Of a stretch of 64,000 nt of DNA, positions 24,816 to 33,252 are shown piece after piece. The notes under the pieces were generated by a model. The model saw only the letters and a list, made by a program, of their open reading frames with translations. It ran no database searches and was not told the origin of the DNA. The DNA lies in contig JAAVAP010000013.1 of NCBI GenBank assembly GCA_014804005.1, forward strand, positions 415,639-479,638. Direction: 5' to 3'. Both the position numbers and the translations under genes were made by a program. Numbering within the stretch: position 1 is the stretch's first letter; every line of letters starts with the position of its first letter. The DNA is from Treponema sp. GTDB taxonomy: Bacteria; Spirochaetota; Spirochaetia; Treponematales; Treponemataceae.

Positions 24816-27800
24816 TGCTCAAGCCCTTTTTCGCCGTCGAGTATGCGCGGAATTTCCGTATAAATCGCAGGCTCAAAGTCTGGGAAAGGATTCGTCGCAT
24901 AGCGCAAATTCTGCTCGGCGAGATTGCTTCCAGGAAGTCGCACCATCGTTTCCTGATTTCTCGTGAGCGCGTCGTAGTAGCGTATTGAATCCTGAAAATT
25001 CACCAAAGCCGCCGCGTTGAGCGAGCTGTTTCCGCTCTGGCGGGAAACTCGGAATTGGCTCACGCCGAGATTGTTCGCGCCTTTCATATATGTTTCAACC
25101 ATGTCGCCCGCGCTCGCCTCAATTTGCGGAACGACGATTCCATATTTCTCGCGCTGAAAGTCAAGGTACGAAAGAAGCCTGCCGTAATAACTCTGCGCCG
25201 TGAAATTGTCGCCACGAAGCGAAAGCGTGTTTCCGAGCGCAAGGAGCGTGTGGGAATCCTGCTCGCCTTCCTCCGAAGCCTTGAGGAAATTTCCAAGCGC
25301 GGAAGCGTAGTCGTTGTTGGAATAGTCGATGTATCCCACGCGATATCTGATTGAAGGCGTGTCCATATAATTTTGAATCGCAGCGTTGTAATTTCGCCGC
25401 GCGCCGTCCAAGTCGCCGGAAATGAAATACTCAAGGTTTCCCATGTCCGCATACATCGCGCCCACATTTTTGTCGCCATCGAATTTTCGCGCGCGTTGCC
25501 GTTTTTCAAACAAATTTATTCCTTCGGTAAGCGCCTCGCGCGCCAAAATGTATTCGCGGTCATAAAGATATTCTTCGCCCAAAAGTCTGTAATTGTTCAA
25601 CTGCTTGTAGACATCGCGATTTTTGAGCGAGGCGGATTCATTGAAAAGCCGTTCTGTGTTCTTCAGCGAATCCAAAGCCTTGGAATGGTCGCCCACTTCC
25701 ACAAGATAGCGGGAGAAATTGTAGCTGGCGATCGGATTCTGCGGATCGGCTCGAATCGCAAAAAGCATCATGTCGCGCAAATCCTCGATTTTATCGCGCA
25801 AATATTCCTGCTCTCGCGGAAGCTCGCCGAAAAGTTTGTCCATAAGATATCCGCTCATTTCCACCCAATCGTCCGCGCCAAGCGACTTTTCACGAGGATA
25901 GAAAAATTCCTTGAGTTCAAGGACATTGTGAAGCTGATCCGTGCGAATGTTGTACCGCAGGAAACGCGATTGATATACGTCGGCGTTTTTCGCGCCGTAG
26001 AGCCGCATCGCAAGCGAATATTGGTCGAAAGCGTCCTGGAATTTCGCGGGATTTTCTTCCGTGGCCCATTCCAAATAAGTGTCGCCCAGCGCGAGAATTC
26101 CGTCGGGATCGTTCACATGGTAGTCGAGAACCTCGCGCTTGAGAATCTCCTCGGCGCGGGCATAGTCGCCCAAATCGGAAAGCTGCATGTCGGCATACTC
26201 CAAGCCGGCCTGCTTGTCGTGATCGAAACGCTGCAAAATCGCCTTGTAGAATTTTTCCGCACGGTCGTACTGCCTGTGGGCGCGGTAACCTTGCGCGTAT
26301 TTGTAGAACCATTTTTTCTTCGGCTTGTGGGTGAGTGCCTCGTCAAAAACCATCTCGGATTGCGGATAGTTGTCGCTCTCCAAAAGCGCGTATCCTTCCT
26401 TGTAAAGTTTTTCCGCCCAAAGCGGCTGAACGATGTACTGATGCCCGAGATAGCCGACGCAGAAAAGAATCATCGCCGCGAGCAATCCAATGAGCGCGGC
26501 AGGAAGAATTTTCGCCTTGAGCTGATATTTGAACGAAGCCTTGTATGCGGCGTATTCCTCCGCGGTGCGTTTTTCAAAGTCGCGTGGAACATGCAAGGTT
26601 ATGTCGAGAATTTTTTCCAAATATCCCGCCAGTTGCCGCGCCGAAACCTTGTTCAAAATTTTGTCTATGAGTTCAAAAACAACTTCGTCCTTGAATTCAT
26701 TTTTGACAATCATATCCTCCACGGCAATGCGCACGTTCAGAGGATATTCGCTCAAATTTTTCTTGAATTTTTTGTACTCTTCGGGAGTAAGTCCAGTTCT
26801 ATGTCTCGGGTCGGGCATCGCGCCGCTAAAGTCAACGTTGTCCAATCCGCCCTTCGGCGGCTTTTTCGCATAAGGATCCGCGTCCGTCTCCGAAAATCCC
26901 GGAATCGTGAAATCGTCGTTCATGTCAAGCTCGAAGTCGCCATCCGCAGCGTTCAAATTCGAGCCTGTTTCAGGCGGATTGAAATCAGAAAGCGGAGAAT
27001 CTCCGCCGCTGAAATCCGTCACGCCGCCCAAATCGCCGAAATCGGGCATGCCGCCGCTCGTGTCGATGTCCGCGTTTTCCCCGCCGACCGAATTTCCAGA
27101 ATCCTGTCCGAAAGAGCCGATGTCAAAATCCGCGCTGAAAATGTCATCGCTGTCCGAAGACGCGGGCGCATCGTATTCCGAAACGTCAAATCCGAGCCCA
27201 GAATCCTCGCCGACCGAATTTTCCGGCGCGGAAGGAACGAAATCCTCCGCCTCAAACGACGCATCGTCCGCCGCAGAAGGAATTTCCGCAGAAACGCCGC
27301 CTTGCGCTTCGCCGGCGTTCTCATTTTCCATCGCGTCAAAATCGATGTCACCGAATCCCGAACTGTCTCCGTCATCCTGCGGCACATATTCCGCTTGAGA
27401 ATCTTCTTGGACCGCTTCCTGAGCCGCAGCTTCCTCCGCGAGATCTTCCTCGGTCTTTGGAAGCTTTCCAAATTCGCCAGTCACATAATAAGGCGGATTC
27501 GCGCTCGTCACAGGATTTTCAGTGAAAATATCGGGCTTTAGAATCGCAATGTCGTCGGCAATTTCCTTGGGCTTGAAAGGAATTTTTTGCGCGGCCTTTT
27601 TTCCGCCTTTTTTTTCAGGAAGTTCGTCTTCTGAATCCACAGAAGCAACTTCATCGCCCAAAATAGAATTCACGTTAATTTCAGCGGAATCCGCCGTAGA
27701 CGAAGCAGGAGAATAATCCTCGATTTCTATTCCGTCGATGCCCAAGTCGCTCAAGTCGAAACCGTCATCGGAAGCAGCCTTTTCGGCAGGAGCGTCAGGC

Positions 27801-28894
27801 CGCTCTTCGCTTGCGGCGGGCGCGCCTTGATTTTCCTCCGAAGGATTTTCCGAAATCTCGCTTTCATTCTGGGCTGAATCTTCCTGCGAAGAAAAATCGC
27901 CGAGATCATCAAAGTCGCCCAAATCGAAGCCGTCATTTGAATCGGAAGTTGAATCCGCATTTTCAGAATCTGCGGATTGCGCCTCGGAAGAAAGCGCGTT
28001 TTCAGGCGCGGCATTATCGTCAAAATTTTGTCCGTCAAAAGAAAGCGCGTCGCCCTGCTCGAAATCAGGCAAAGAATCAAAAAGTGCCGACTCCTCGGCG
28101 GGAGTGGGATCTGATTCCTCGCTCGCTTCGGGCGCGCCTTGATTTTCGTCTGAAGAATTTTCCAAAACTTCATTTTCATTCGAAGCGGAATTTTCCGCAG
28201 GACTTTCAAACGCGTCAAGATCACCCAAATCTCCAAGGTCGAACAAATCATCTGCCGCAGAAACATTTTCCGCAGACGAAGTGTTTTCCGAAGGCGGCGC
28301 GGATTTTTGCTCGGAAGGAACAGAATCCGTATCGCCGGAATTCAAAAGCTCGTCAAGTTCAGGGATGCCCGCAAATTCAGCTTCCGCGGATTTTTCATTG
28401 CCGCCGAAAGACGAAGCGTCTTCCAAATTGCCGTCGTCGTCGAATCCGAATCCCGAATACCCGCTTCCGTCTATGCCTTTGGGCTTTTCAGGCTCGGGTT
28501 CGGGCTCTTCTTCCTCTTCCAAAAACGACATCGCGCTCGGAACGGAATTCTTTTTTTTCTCGTCGCTCGACGAAGACTCGAACGCGCTCAAGTCGGGCAT
28601 GTCGCCAAGGCTCGCGCCAAAACCTGCGCCTCCGAAAATATCGTCATCTCCGCTCGCCTTTCGCTCGGCTTCCGCCTTCGCAGCCGCCTCGGCTTCTTCC
28701 TGCGCAATCTGTTCAGGGGTCTTTGGTTTTTCCGGCATGCCAGTTACGAAGTCCTCGCTGTCATCCACATCCGGAATGGATTCTGGAACGGGAAAAGGCA
28801 TTGCTTTTTCGCCGCGCGCCGCGCGCACGTTTATCTCGTTGCCCAATTTGAGAACTTGTTCGCTTAACTTTTTCAACTGACTGAAGCCAGGCAC
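24812..28894 (-). CDS. Large acidic TPR membrane protein, FlcA-like
   Basis: 1360 residues. The N-terminal half (about 40-700) is acidic and low-complexity, rich in short FD-L/I-G motifs such as DLFDLGDLGDLDAFES. A TPEEYKKFKKNLSEYPLNVRIAVEDMI domain (about 700-770) precedes one transmembrane helix (about 788-810) and a C-terminal array of TPR helices (about 820-1330), presumably periplasmic. The plan resembles the spirochaetal periplasmic flagellar collar protein FlcA; that name is inference. GTG start with AGGTGGG seven bases upstream. Confidence 0.7.
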   Translation of the reverse strand: MPGFSQLKKLSEQVLKLGNEINVRAARGEKAMPFPVPESIPDVDDSEDFVTGMPEKPKTPEQIAQEEAEAAAKAEAERKASGDDDIFGGAGFGASLGDMPDLSAFESSSSDEKKKNSVPSAMSFLEEEEEPEPEPEKPKGIDGSGYSGFGFDDDGNLEDASSFGGNEKSAEAEFAGIPELDELLNSGDTDSVPSEQKSAPPSENTSSAENVSAADDLFDLGDLGDLDAFESPAENSASNENEVLENSSDENQGAPEASEESDPTPAEESALFDSLPDFEQGDALSFDGQNFDDNAAPENALSSEAQSADSENADSTSDSNDGFDLGDFDDLGDFSSQEDSAQNESEISENPSEENQGAPAASEERPDAPAEKAASDDGFDLSDLGIDGIEIEDYSPASSTADSAEINVNSILGDEVASVDSEDELPEKKGGKKAAQKIPFKPKEIADDIAILKPDIFTENPVTSANPPYYVTGEFGKLPKTEEDLAEEAAAQEAVQEDSQAEYVPQDDGDSSGFGDIDFDAMENENAGEAQGGVSAEIPSAADDASFEAEDFVPSAPENSVGEDSGLGFDVSEYDAPASSDSDDIFSADFDIGSFGQDSGNSVGGENADIDTSGGMPDFGDLGGVTDFSGGDSPLSDFNPPETGSNLNAADGDFELDMNDDFTIPGFSETDADPYAKKPPKGGLDNVDFSGAMPDPRHRTGLTPEEYKKFKKNLSEYPLNVRIAVEDMIVKNEFKDEVVFELIDKILNKVSARQLAGYLEKILDITLHVPRDFEKRTAEEYAAYKASFKYQLKAKILPAALIGLLAAMILFCVGYLGHQYIVQPLWAEKLYKEGYALLESDNYPQSEMVFDEALTHKPKKKWFYKYAQGYRAHRQYDRAEKFYKAILQRFDHDKQAGLEYADMQLSDLGDYARAEEILKREVLDYHVNDPDGILALGDTYLEWATEENPAKFQDAFDQYSLAMRLYGAKNADVYQSRFLRYNIRTDQLHNVLELKEFFYPREKSLGADDWVEMSGYLMDKLFGELPREQEYLRDKIEDLRDMMLFAIRADPQNPIASYNFSRYLVEVGDHSKALDSLKNTERLFNESASLKNRDVYKQLNNYRLLGEEYLYDREYILAREALTEGINLFEKRQRARKFDGDKNVGAMYADMGNLEYFISGDLDGARRNYNAAIQNYMDTPSIRYRVGYIDYSNNDYASALGNFLKASEEGEQDSHTLLALGNTLSLRGDNFTAQSYYGRLLSYLDFQREKYGIVVPQIEASAGDMVETYMKGANNLGVSQFRVSRQSGNSSLNAAALVNFQDSIRYYDALTRNQETMVRLPGSNLAEQNLRYATNPFPDFEPAIYTEIPRILDGEKGLEQ

Positions 28895-28914
28895 TTATTT
28901 TCCCACCTCTGAAT

Positions 28915-28943
28915 ATTATACACAAATTAACGGAAATTTACAA
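28915..28943 (-). promoter_or_regulatory. Promoter of the TPR membrane protein gene
   Basis: Minus strand TTGTAA (28943-28938), 17-base spacer, TATAAT (28920-28915); short leader containing AGGTGGG before the GTG at 28894. Confidence 0.6.
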
Positions 28944-28989
28944 TATAAACTTTAAGAATTCTCAAATATTTTCCGATAGTTAAATCGTG

Positions 28990-29739
28990 ATGAAAAAGCT
29001 GAATTTGTTTTTGGCATGCGCGATTTTCTGCGCGGGCGCGAGCTTCGCCGCCAAGGAAAAAGACGTTCCGCTCGTGGAATCAAAATATTCGTTCGAGTAC
29101 CGCGAAACCGCGCAAAAACTTCGCGAGCCCAAAGCACCGTTTGAACAGGACGGGTTGATAGTTTTTTCGGCGCAAGAAGGACCTCATTACGTTGGCATCG
29201 CGTTCGACTTTGAAAATTTCCAAAAAATTCATCCCTTCCAAAAACGCATCATTTTGGATGAAGACGGCGAAAAAGACCGCGCCTGGTATTTCTACATTCT
29301 CGAAGAATATCCAAAGACGGACAAAATTTTGTACCGCCTCATAATCGACGGGCTTTGGACCACCGACCCGATGAATCCGAAGCAACACTATGACGAGACG
29401 ACGGGAATCAGGCTTTCGCAAATCGACGTGAGACGCGAATACGAAATCGCGACTTCCGTGAAAACCAGCTCGAACGGAAAAAGCGTACATTTCGTCTACA
29501 AGGGAAAAAGCGGACAAAACGTGCGCGTGGCTGGAACTTTTTCAAATTGGGACAGCTGGATTTACAGGCTTGCGGAAACTTCGCGCGGATTCTACGAGCT
29601 CACGCTCCCGATGAACGAAGGCACGTACTATTATGTCTACTGCATCGGCACGAAAGAATTTCCGGACTTGACGAACCACGAACGAGCGATAAAAGACGGC
29701 GGAAAAGCAGTAAGCAAAATAATAGTTACTAATGAATAG
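28990..29739 (+). CDS. Secreted protein with C-terminal glycogen-binding (CBM48/AMPK-type) domain
   Basis: 249 residues. Signal peptide (MKKLNLFLACAIFCAGASFA). The middle contains a first E-set-like region (YRLIIDGLWTTDPMNP, about 115-130) and the C-terminus a second (VRVAGTFSNWDSW...YELTLPMNEGTYYYVYCI, about 178-216), the carbohydrate-contact pattern of AMPK beta/CBM48 domains. Probably binds glucan or acts as a periplasmic scaffold. ATG 28990 chosen over the adjacent GTG 28987. Divergent from the TPR gene. Confidence 0.75.
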   Translation: MKKLNLFLACAIFCAGASFAAKEKDVPLVESKYSFEYRETAQKLREPKAPFEQDGLIVFSAQEGPHYVGIAFDFENFQKIHPFQKRIILDEDGEKDRAWYFYILEEYPKTDKILYRLIIDGLWTTDPMNPKQHYDETTGIRLSQIDVRREYEIATSVKTSSNGKSVHFVYKGKSGQNVRVAGTFSNWDSWIYRLAETSRGFYELTLPMNEGTYYYVYCIGTKEFPDLTNHERAIKDGGKAVSKIIVTNE

Positions 29740-29916
29740 TTATTAGTTAATAGTTTATTGCGATTTTTTTGAAGCCCATTATGAATGATTCGCTTCGCGA
29801 GTTTTTGCAAGTCCTTACGTGCAAGCAAAAAACTCGGTAAGTAGCGCCACGCGCTACGACCAGCCGTTAGCCCCAGCGGAAGCGAAACTGTAAGTAAATC
29901 GCAAGCCTTGCGAACA
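29740..29916. repeat. Intergenic region with dispersed repeat copy 3
   Basis: Between convergent genes. Contains AT-rich TAGTTATTAGTTAATAG-type sequence, a copy (29873-29888) of the 16-mer also at 1046-1061, and several short inverted repeats (GCGCCACGCGC type). No gene seen. Confidence 0.5.
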
Positions 29917-31251
29917 TCAGCCCAAACCGAACTGGCTCATCAATTTTGCCTGCATTCCTTTGTTGCGAGAAAGTTTTTTCATCGTGAGCTTCGTTTTTTC
30001 GAACTGCTTTATCAACTTGTTCACTTCGGCGACACTTGTGCCGGAGCCTTTGGCGATTCGCTTGCGGCGGGAAGGTCCGATTATCAAGTGATTCGCGCGC
30101 TCCTTTTTCGTCATCGAAAGGATTATCGCTTCCTGCCTTTTCATTCCGCTCGTATCAATGTCGCGTCCTTGCATCGCCTGCGCCGCGCCCGGAATCATTT
30201 CCAAAAGAGAGTTCACGTTTCCCATCTTTTTCACTTGCTGAAGCTGCTCGAGCATGTCTTCCAAAGTAAATTCGTTGCGAGCCATTTTCCGCTGCATTTT
30301 CTGCGCGGCTTTCTCGTCAATCTTTTCCTGCGCGCGCTCCACGAGCGAAACAACATCGCCCATTCCAAGAATTCGGCTCGCGATTCTGTCGGGATGAAAA
30401 ACTTCGAAATCTTCGGTCTTTTCGCCAGTGCCAATAAAAAGAATCGGCTTTTGCGTGATTGACTTGAGCGAAAGCGCGGCACCGCCCCTCGCGTCCGAAT
30501 CAAACTTCGTAAGAATAACGCCCGTCAAGCCCAGCCGCTCGTCGAAAGTTTTCGCGATGTCCACGGCGTTCTGTCCGGTCATCGCGTCGGCGACAAGCAA
30601 AACTTCGTCGGGCGAAACTGCCTTTTTCATTTCGACAAGTTCCGCCATCATTGCGTCGTCGATTTGAAGGCGGCCGGCCGTATCCAAAATTATCGTGTCA
30701 AGTCCGTTTTTCTTTGCAAAGCCGATGGCTTCGCGAGCGACCTTCACGGCATCGCGCGCGCCCTCTTCCTTGTAAAAAGCGACTTCGATTTTTTTCGCGA
30801 GAACTTCGAGCTGCTCAACGGCGGCGGGGCGCACCAAGTCGCAGGCGACAAGGAGCGGACGGCGGCCTTCTTTTTTGAGACGCGCGGCCAACTTGTGCGA
30901 AGCCGTGGTTTTTCCCGCGCCCTGCAATCCGAGCATCAAAATCACGGACTGAGTGTCAGGGCCTTTGAGCTTCAAGTCGCGCTTTTCGTCTCCGAGCATC
31001 GAAGTGATTTTGTCGTAGATTATTTTTACGAACTGCTGCCCGGGATCTACGGCCTTGAGAACTTTTTCACCCTTGGCTTCTTCGATCGTGCTGTTGACGA
31101 ACCTGCGCACAACGCGCAAATTCACGTCGGCTTCGAGCAAAGCCATCTTTATCTGCTCGACGGTTTCCTCGATGTTCTTTTCGGTAATTGTGGATTTTCC
31201 GCTGAGCGCGCGCACGACATTTCCGAGCGCGCCGGTAATTTTTTCAAGCAT
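29917..31251 (-). CDS. ffh: Signal recognition particle GTPase Ffh
   Basis: 444 residues. N domain (1-90), G domain with P-loop GLQGAGKTT (about 108-116), DTAGRLQ, TKFDSDARGG and the closing GTGEKTEDFEVF, then the methionine-rich M domain (about 300-444; MQRKMARNEFTLEDMLEQL, GPSRRKRIAKGSG) that holds SRP RNA and signal sequences. Targets membrane proteins cotranslationally. ATG 31251 has GGAG eight bases upstream. Confidence 0.97.
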   Translation of the reverse strand: MLEKITGALGNVVRALSGKSTITEKNIEETVEQIKMALLEADVNLRVVRRFVNSTIEEAKGEKVLKAVDPGQQFVKIIYDKITSMLGDEKRDLKLKGPDTQSVILMLGLQGAGKTTASHKLAARLKKEGRRPLLVACDLVRPAAVEQLEVLAKKIEVAFYKEEGARDAVKVAREAIGFAKKNGLDTIILDTAGRLQIDDAMMAELVEMKKAVSPDEVLLVADAMTGQNAVDIAKTFDERLGLTGVILTKFDSDARGGAALSLKSITQKPILFIGTGEKTEDFEVFHPDRIASRILGMGDVVSLVERAQEKIDEKAAQKMQRKMARNEFTLEDMLEQLQQVKKMGNVNSLLEMIPGAAQAMQGRDIDTSGMKRQEAIILSMTKKERANHLIIGPSRRKRIAKGSGTSVAEVNKLIKQFEKTKLTMKKLSRNKGMQAKLMSQFGLG

Positions 31252-31265
31252 AAAATTTCTCCATC

Positions 31266-31294
31266 ATTCTAGACTGTTTCGGCGACCAAAACAA
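31266..31294 (-). promoter_or_regulatory. Promoter of ffh
   Basis: Minus strand TTGTTT (31294-31289), 17-base spacer, TAGAAT (31271-31266), 14 bases to the start codon with GGAG between. Confidence 0.5.
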
Positions 31295-31304
31295 CGGCGA
31301 GTTT

Positions 31305-32372
31305 CTATTCGGACTGCTTGTAATTCATCAGCAGTTCGAGCATAAAATCTTCCGGCTCAATCTCGCGGTTCAAAATGCGGAAAAGCCCGTCGCAAATCAA
31401 AAGCTTCAAGTTTTTCGCCTGCGCGATTTCGTGGACGCATTTGCACGCCACAGCCCCTTCCGGCAAATATCCGATTTTGTTTATGTTCGCAACCAAGTCG
31501 TCAAGATTTTTGAATCGCGAAAGCAAATCGGTCTTGATGATTTCCTGGCCGAATCTCCGGTTGCGTCCGTACTTTGATTTGCACGTAACGTCGAGATCGC
31601 CCACACCCGAAATCGAAGTGAACGTTTCGGCGTGAGTCGCGCCCATCGCGAATCCAAGCGTCTGGATTTCGTTCAATCCTGCGGCCATCAAAAGCGATTC
31701 CGTGTTGTCACCGAAAATTTCCGAAGTTTCAGAAAGCGCGTCGAGCGCGCCGTAGACCACGGCGATCACATTTTTCGCCGCCGCGCAAATCTGCACGCCC
31801 ACAACGTCGAGGCTCGAATAAGGCATTATTCCAGGAACACGCATCAGTTCGCGGAATTTTATCGAAACCTTGGGATTTTCGCTCGCCGCCACAAGCCCTG
31901 TGATTTTTCCCATCGCCACTTCCTCGGCATGGCTCGGTCCTGAAATGTAGCAAGTCGAGCCTTTGTACGAAAGCGGAAGGACGCTTTCCATCGTCTCAAG
32001 AATGAGACGCGGAACGCGCTCGCTCGGAACGAAGCCTTTCGTGAGCACGCCGATGTTCGCAGTTCCTTCTGCGATGCATTTTACGCCGAGGATTTTTTTG
32101 ATTGTCGAAGCCAAATAAAGCGAAGGGCTTGCCAAGACGAGGAATTTTTTTTCCGACACGACTTCTTCTATGTCGCTGGAGGCGCGAAGATTTTTTTCAA
32201 GCTTGAATCCGCCCAAAAATCGCTTGTTTTCGTGCTCGTCATTTATGGAAGAAACAACGTCGCCTTCCATTGCCCAAAGCGTGACATCGTGCCCGCCGCG
32301 CGCCAAAGCCTGCGCGAAGGCCGTTCCCCATGCGCCCGCTCCGAGAATTCCGACAGTCTTTTGTGAAGCCAT
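31305..32372 (-). CDS. gpsA: NAD(P)-dependent glycerol-3-phosphate dehydrogenase
   Basis: 355 residues. Rossmann motif GILGAGAWGTAFA (about 8-20), SGPSHAEEVA, the catalytic lysine in CAAAKNVIAVVYG and SGVGDLDVTCKSKYGRNRRFG. Makes sn-glycerol-3-phosphate for phospholipids. ATG 32372 has AGAGGA upstream. It follows ndk across a 250-base stretch of stem-loops. Confidence 0.95.
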   Translation of the reverse strand: MASQKTVGILGAGAWGTAFAQALARGGHDVTLWAMEGDVVSSINDEHENKRFLGGFKLEKNLRASSDIEEVVSEKKFLVLASPSLYLASTIKKILGVKCIAEGTANIGVLTKGFVPSERVPRLILETMESVLPLSYKGSTCYISGPSHAEEVAMGKITGLVAASENPKVSIKFRELMRVPGIMPYSSLDVVGVQICAAAKNVIAVVYGALDALSETSEIFGDNTESLLMAAGLNEIQTLGFAMGATHAETFTSISGVGDLDVTCKSKYGRNRRFGQEIIKTDLLSRFKNLDDLVANINKIGYLPEGAVACKCVHEIAQAKNLKLLICDGLFRILNREIEPEDFMLELLMNYKQSE

Positions 32373-32384
32373 AACATTCCTCTA

Positions 32385-32622
32385 AAACCAAGCATCGAAG
32401 AAAACTTCAGTTTTCGAGATGCTTGGTTTCGCCTGCGCCAGCAACTTGTTGCGGCGCAGGTATTTCAATAATCGAGTTTTGCGAGAAGCGCGAAACTCGA
32501 GCCGAAAACTTTCGCGATATTTTAGCGGCAGTTTTCGGCATTCCTCTAAAATAATCGAGTTTTGCAAGAAGCTCAAAACTAGAGTTGAAAACCGCGCGAC
32601 ATTTCAGCGATGATTTTCAACG
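32385..32622 (-). repeat. Cluster of six stem-loops in the gpsA leader, partly a tandem duplication
   Basis: Stems: 32385-32396/32418-32429 with inner 32400-32405/32410-32415; 32432-32439/32453-32460 with inner 32441-32445/32448-32452; 32472-32479/32493-32500; 32501-32510/32530-32539; 32558-32564/32574-32580; 32584-32591/32614-32621. The last two pairs of stems look like diverged copies of each other, and a 13-mer next to the gpsA ribosome site (32375-32387) recurs at 32539-32551. They may end ndk transcription or control gpsA. Confidence 0.65.
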
Positions 32623-32629
32623 TCCCAAT

Positions 32630-33076
32630 TTAATACCAAACCGAAGAATTGTCTTCCCAGTCAATCAACTCTTCTTGCTTGAAGAACAAATTGATTTCGC
32701 GCTCCGCGCTTTCATCGCTGTCGGACGCATGGATTATGTTGCACTGAGTGTGAAGGCAAAAATCTCCGCGAATCGTGCCGGGCGCGGCTTCCGAAGGGCG
32801 CGTCGAGCCGACCAATTTTCGCACAATCGAAATGCAGTCGTCGCCCTGCAAGCACATCGCCACCACGGGTCCTGAAGTTATGTAATCCACAAGTTCGCCA
32901 TAAAAAGGCTTTTCCTTGTGCTCGGCATAATGACGCGAAGCCAATTCCTGCGAAACATTCATCATCTTGAGGCCGACGAACTTGAGCCCTTTTTTTTCAA
33001 GGCGGCGGATCACTTCGCCTACAAGCCTGCGATTCAAAACGCCAGGCTTCAACATTGCAAAACATCGTGTTCCCAT
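32630..33076 (-). CDS. ndk: Nucleoside-diphosphate kinase
   Basis: 148 residues from MGTRCFAMLKPGVLNRR. Catalytic His region reads GDFCLHTQCNIIHASDSDESAEREI with the family's NxxHxSDS pattern; GSTRPSEAAPGTIRGDF is conserved. Balances NTP pools. The frame extends upstream, but the family start and an adjacent promoter fix ATG 33076; only nine bases separate the -10 box from it, so the mRNA is probably leaderless. Confidence 0.95.
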   Translation of the reverse strand: MGTRCFAMLKPGVLNRRLVGEVIRRLEKKGLKFVGLKMMNVSQELASRHYAEHKEKPFYGELVDYITSGPVVAMCLQGDDCISIVRKLVGSTRPSEAAPGTIRGDFCLHTQCNIIHASDSDESAEREINLFFKQEELIDWEDNSSVWY

Positions 33077-33085
33077 AATTTGCCC

Positions 33086-33114
33086 ATTATACAGGATTTC
33101 GAACAGTGTTTCAA
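33086..33114 (-). promoter_or_regulatory. Promoter of ndk (leaderless)
   Basis: Minus strand TTGAAA (33114-33109), 17-base spacer, consensus TATAAT (33091-33086), nine bases, ATG 33076. Confidence 0.7.
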
Positions 33115-33252
33115 GCACTTTCGCGAAAAATGTGGAAACGCGAAAAAAGCCTTTTGAATCGCGCGTTGGAGTTTGTTGATTGCAAAAATGCGCGCGGATT
33201 ACGAAAACTTCGGAAACTTCCGACGTGATTTTCCGGCGCACTTTGCGAAACG

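Noticed and set aside
25373..27541. 722-codon open frame on the plus strand
   Set aside because: Lies wholly antisense to the TPR membrane protein gene, has no ribosome site or domain, and arises from that gene's codon bias.
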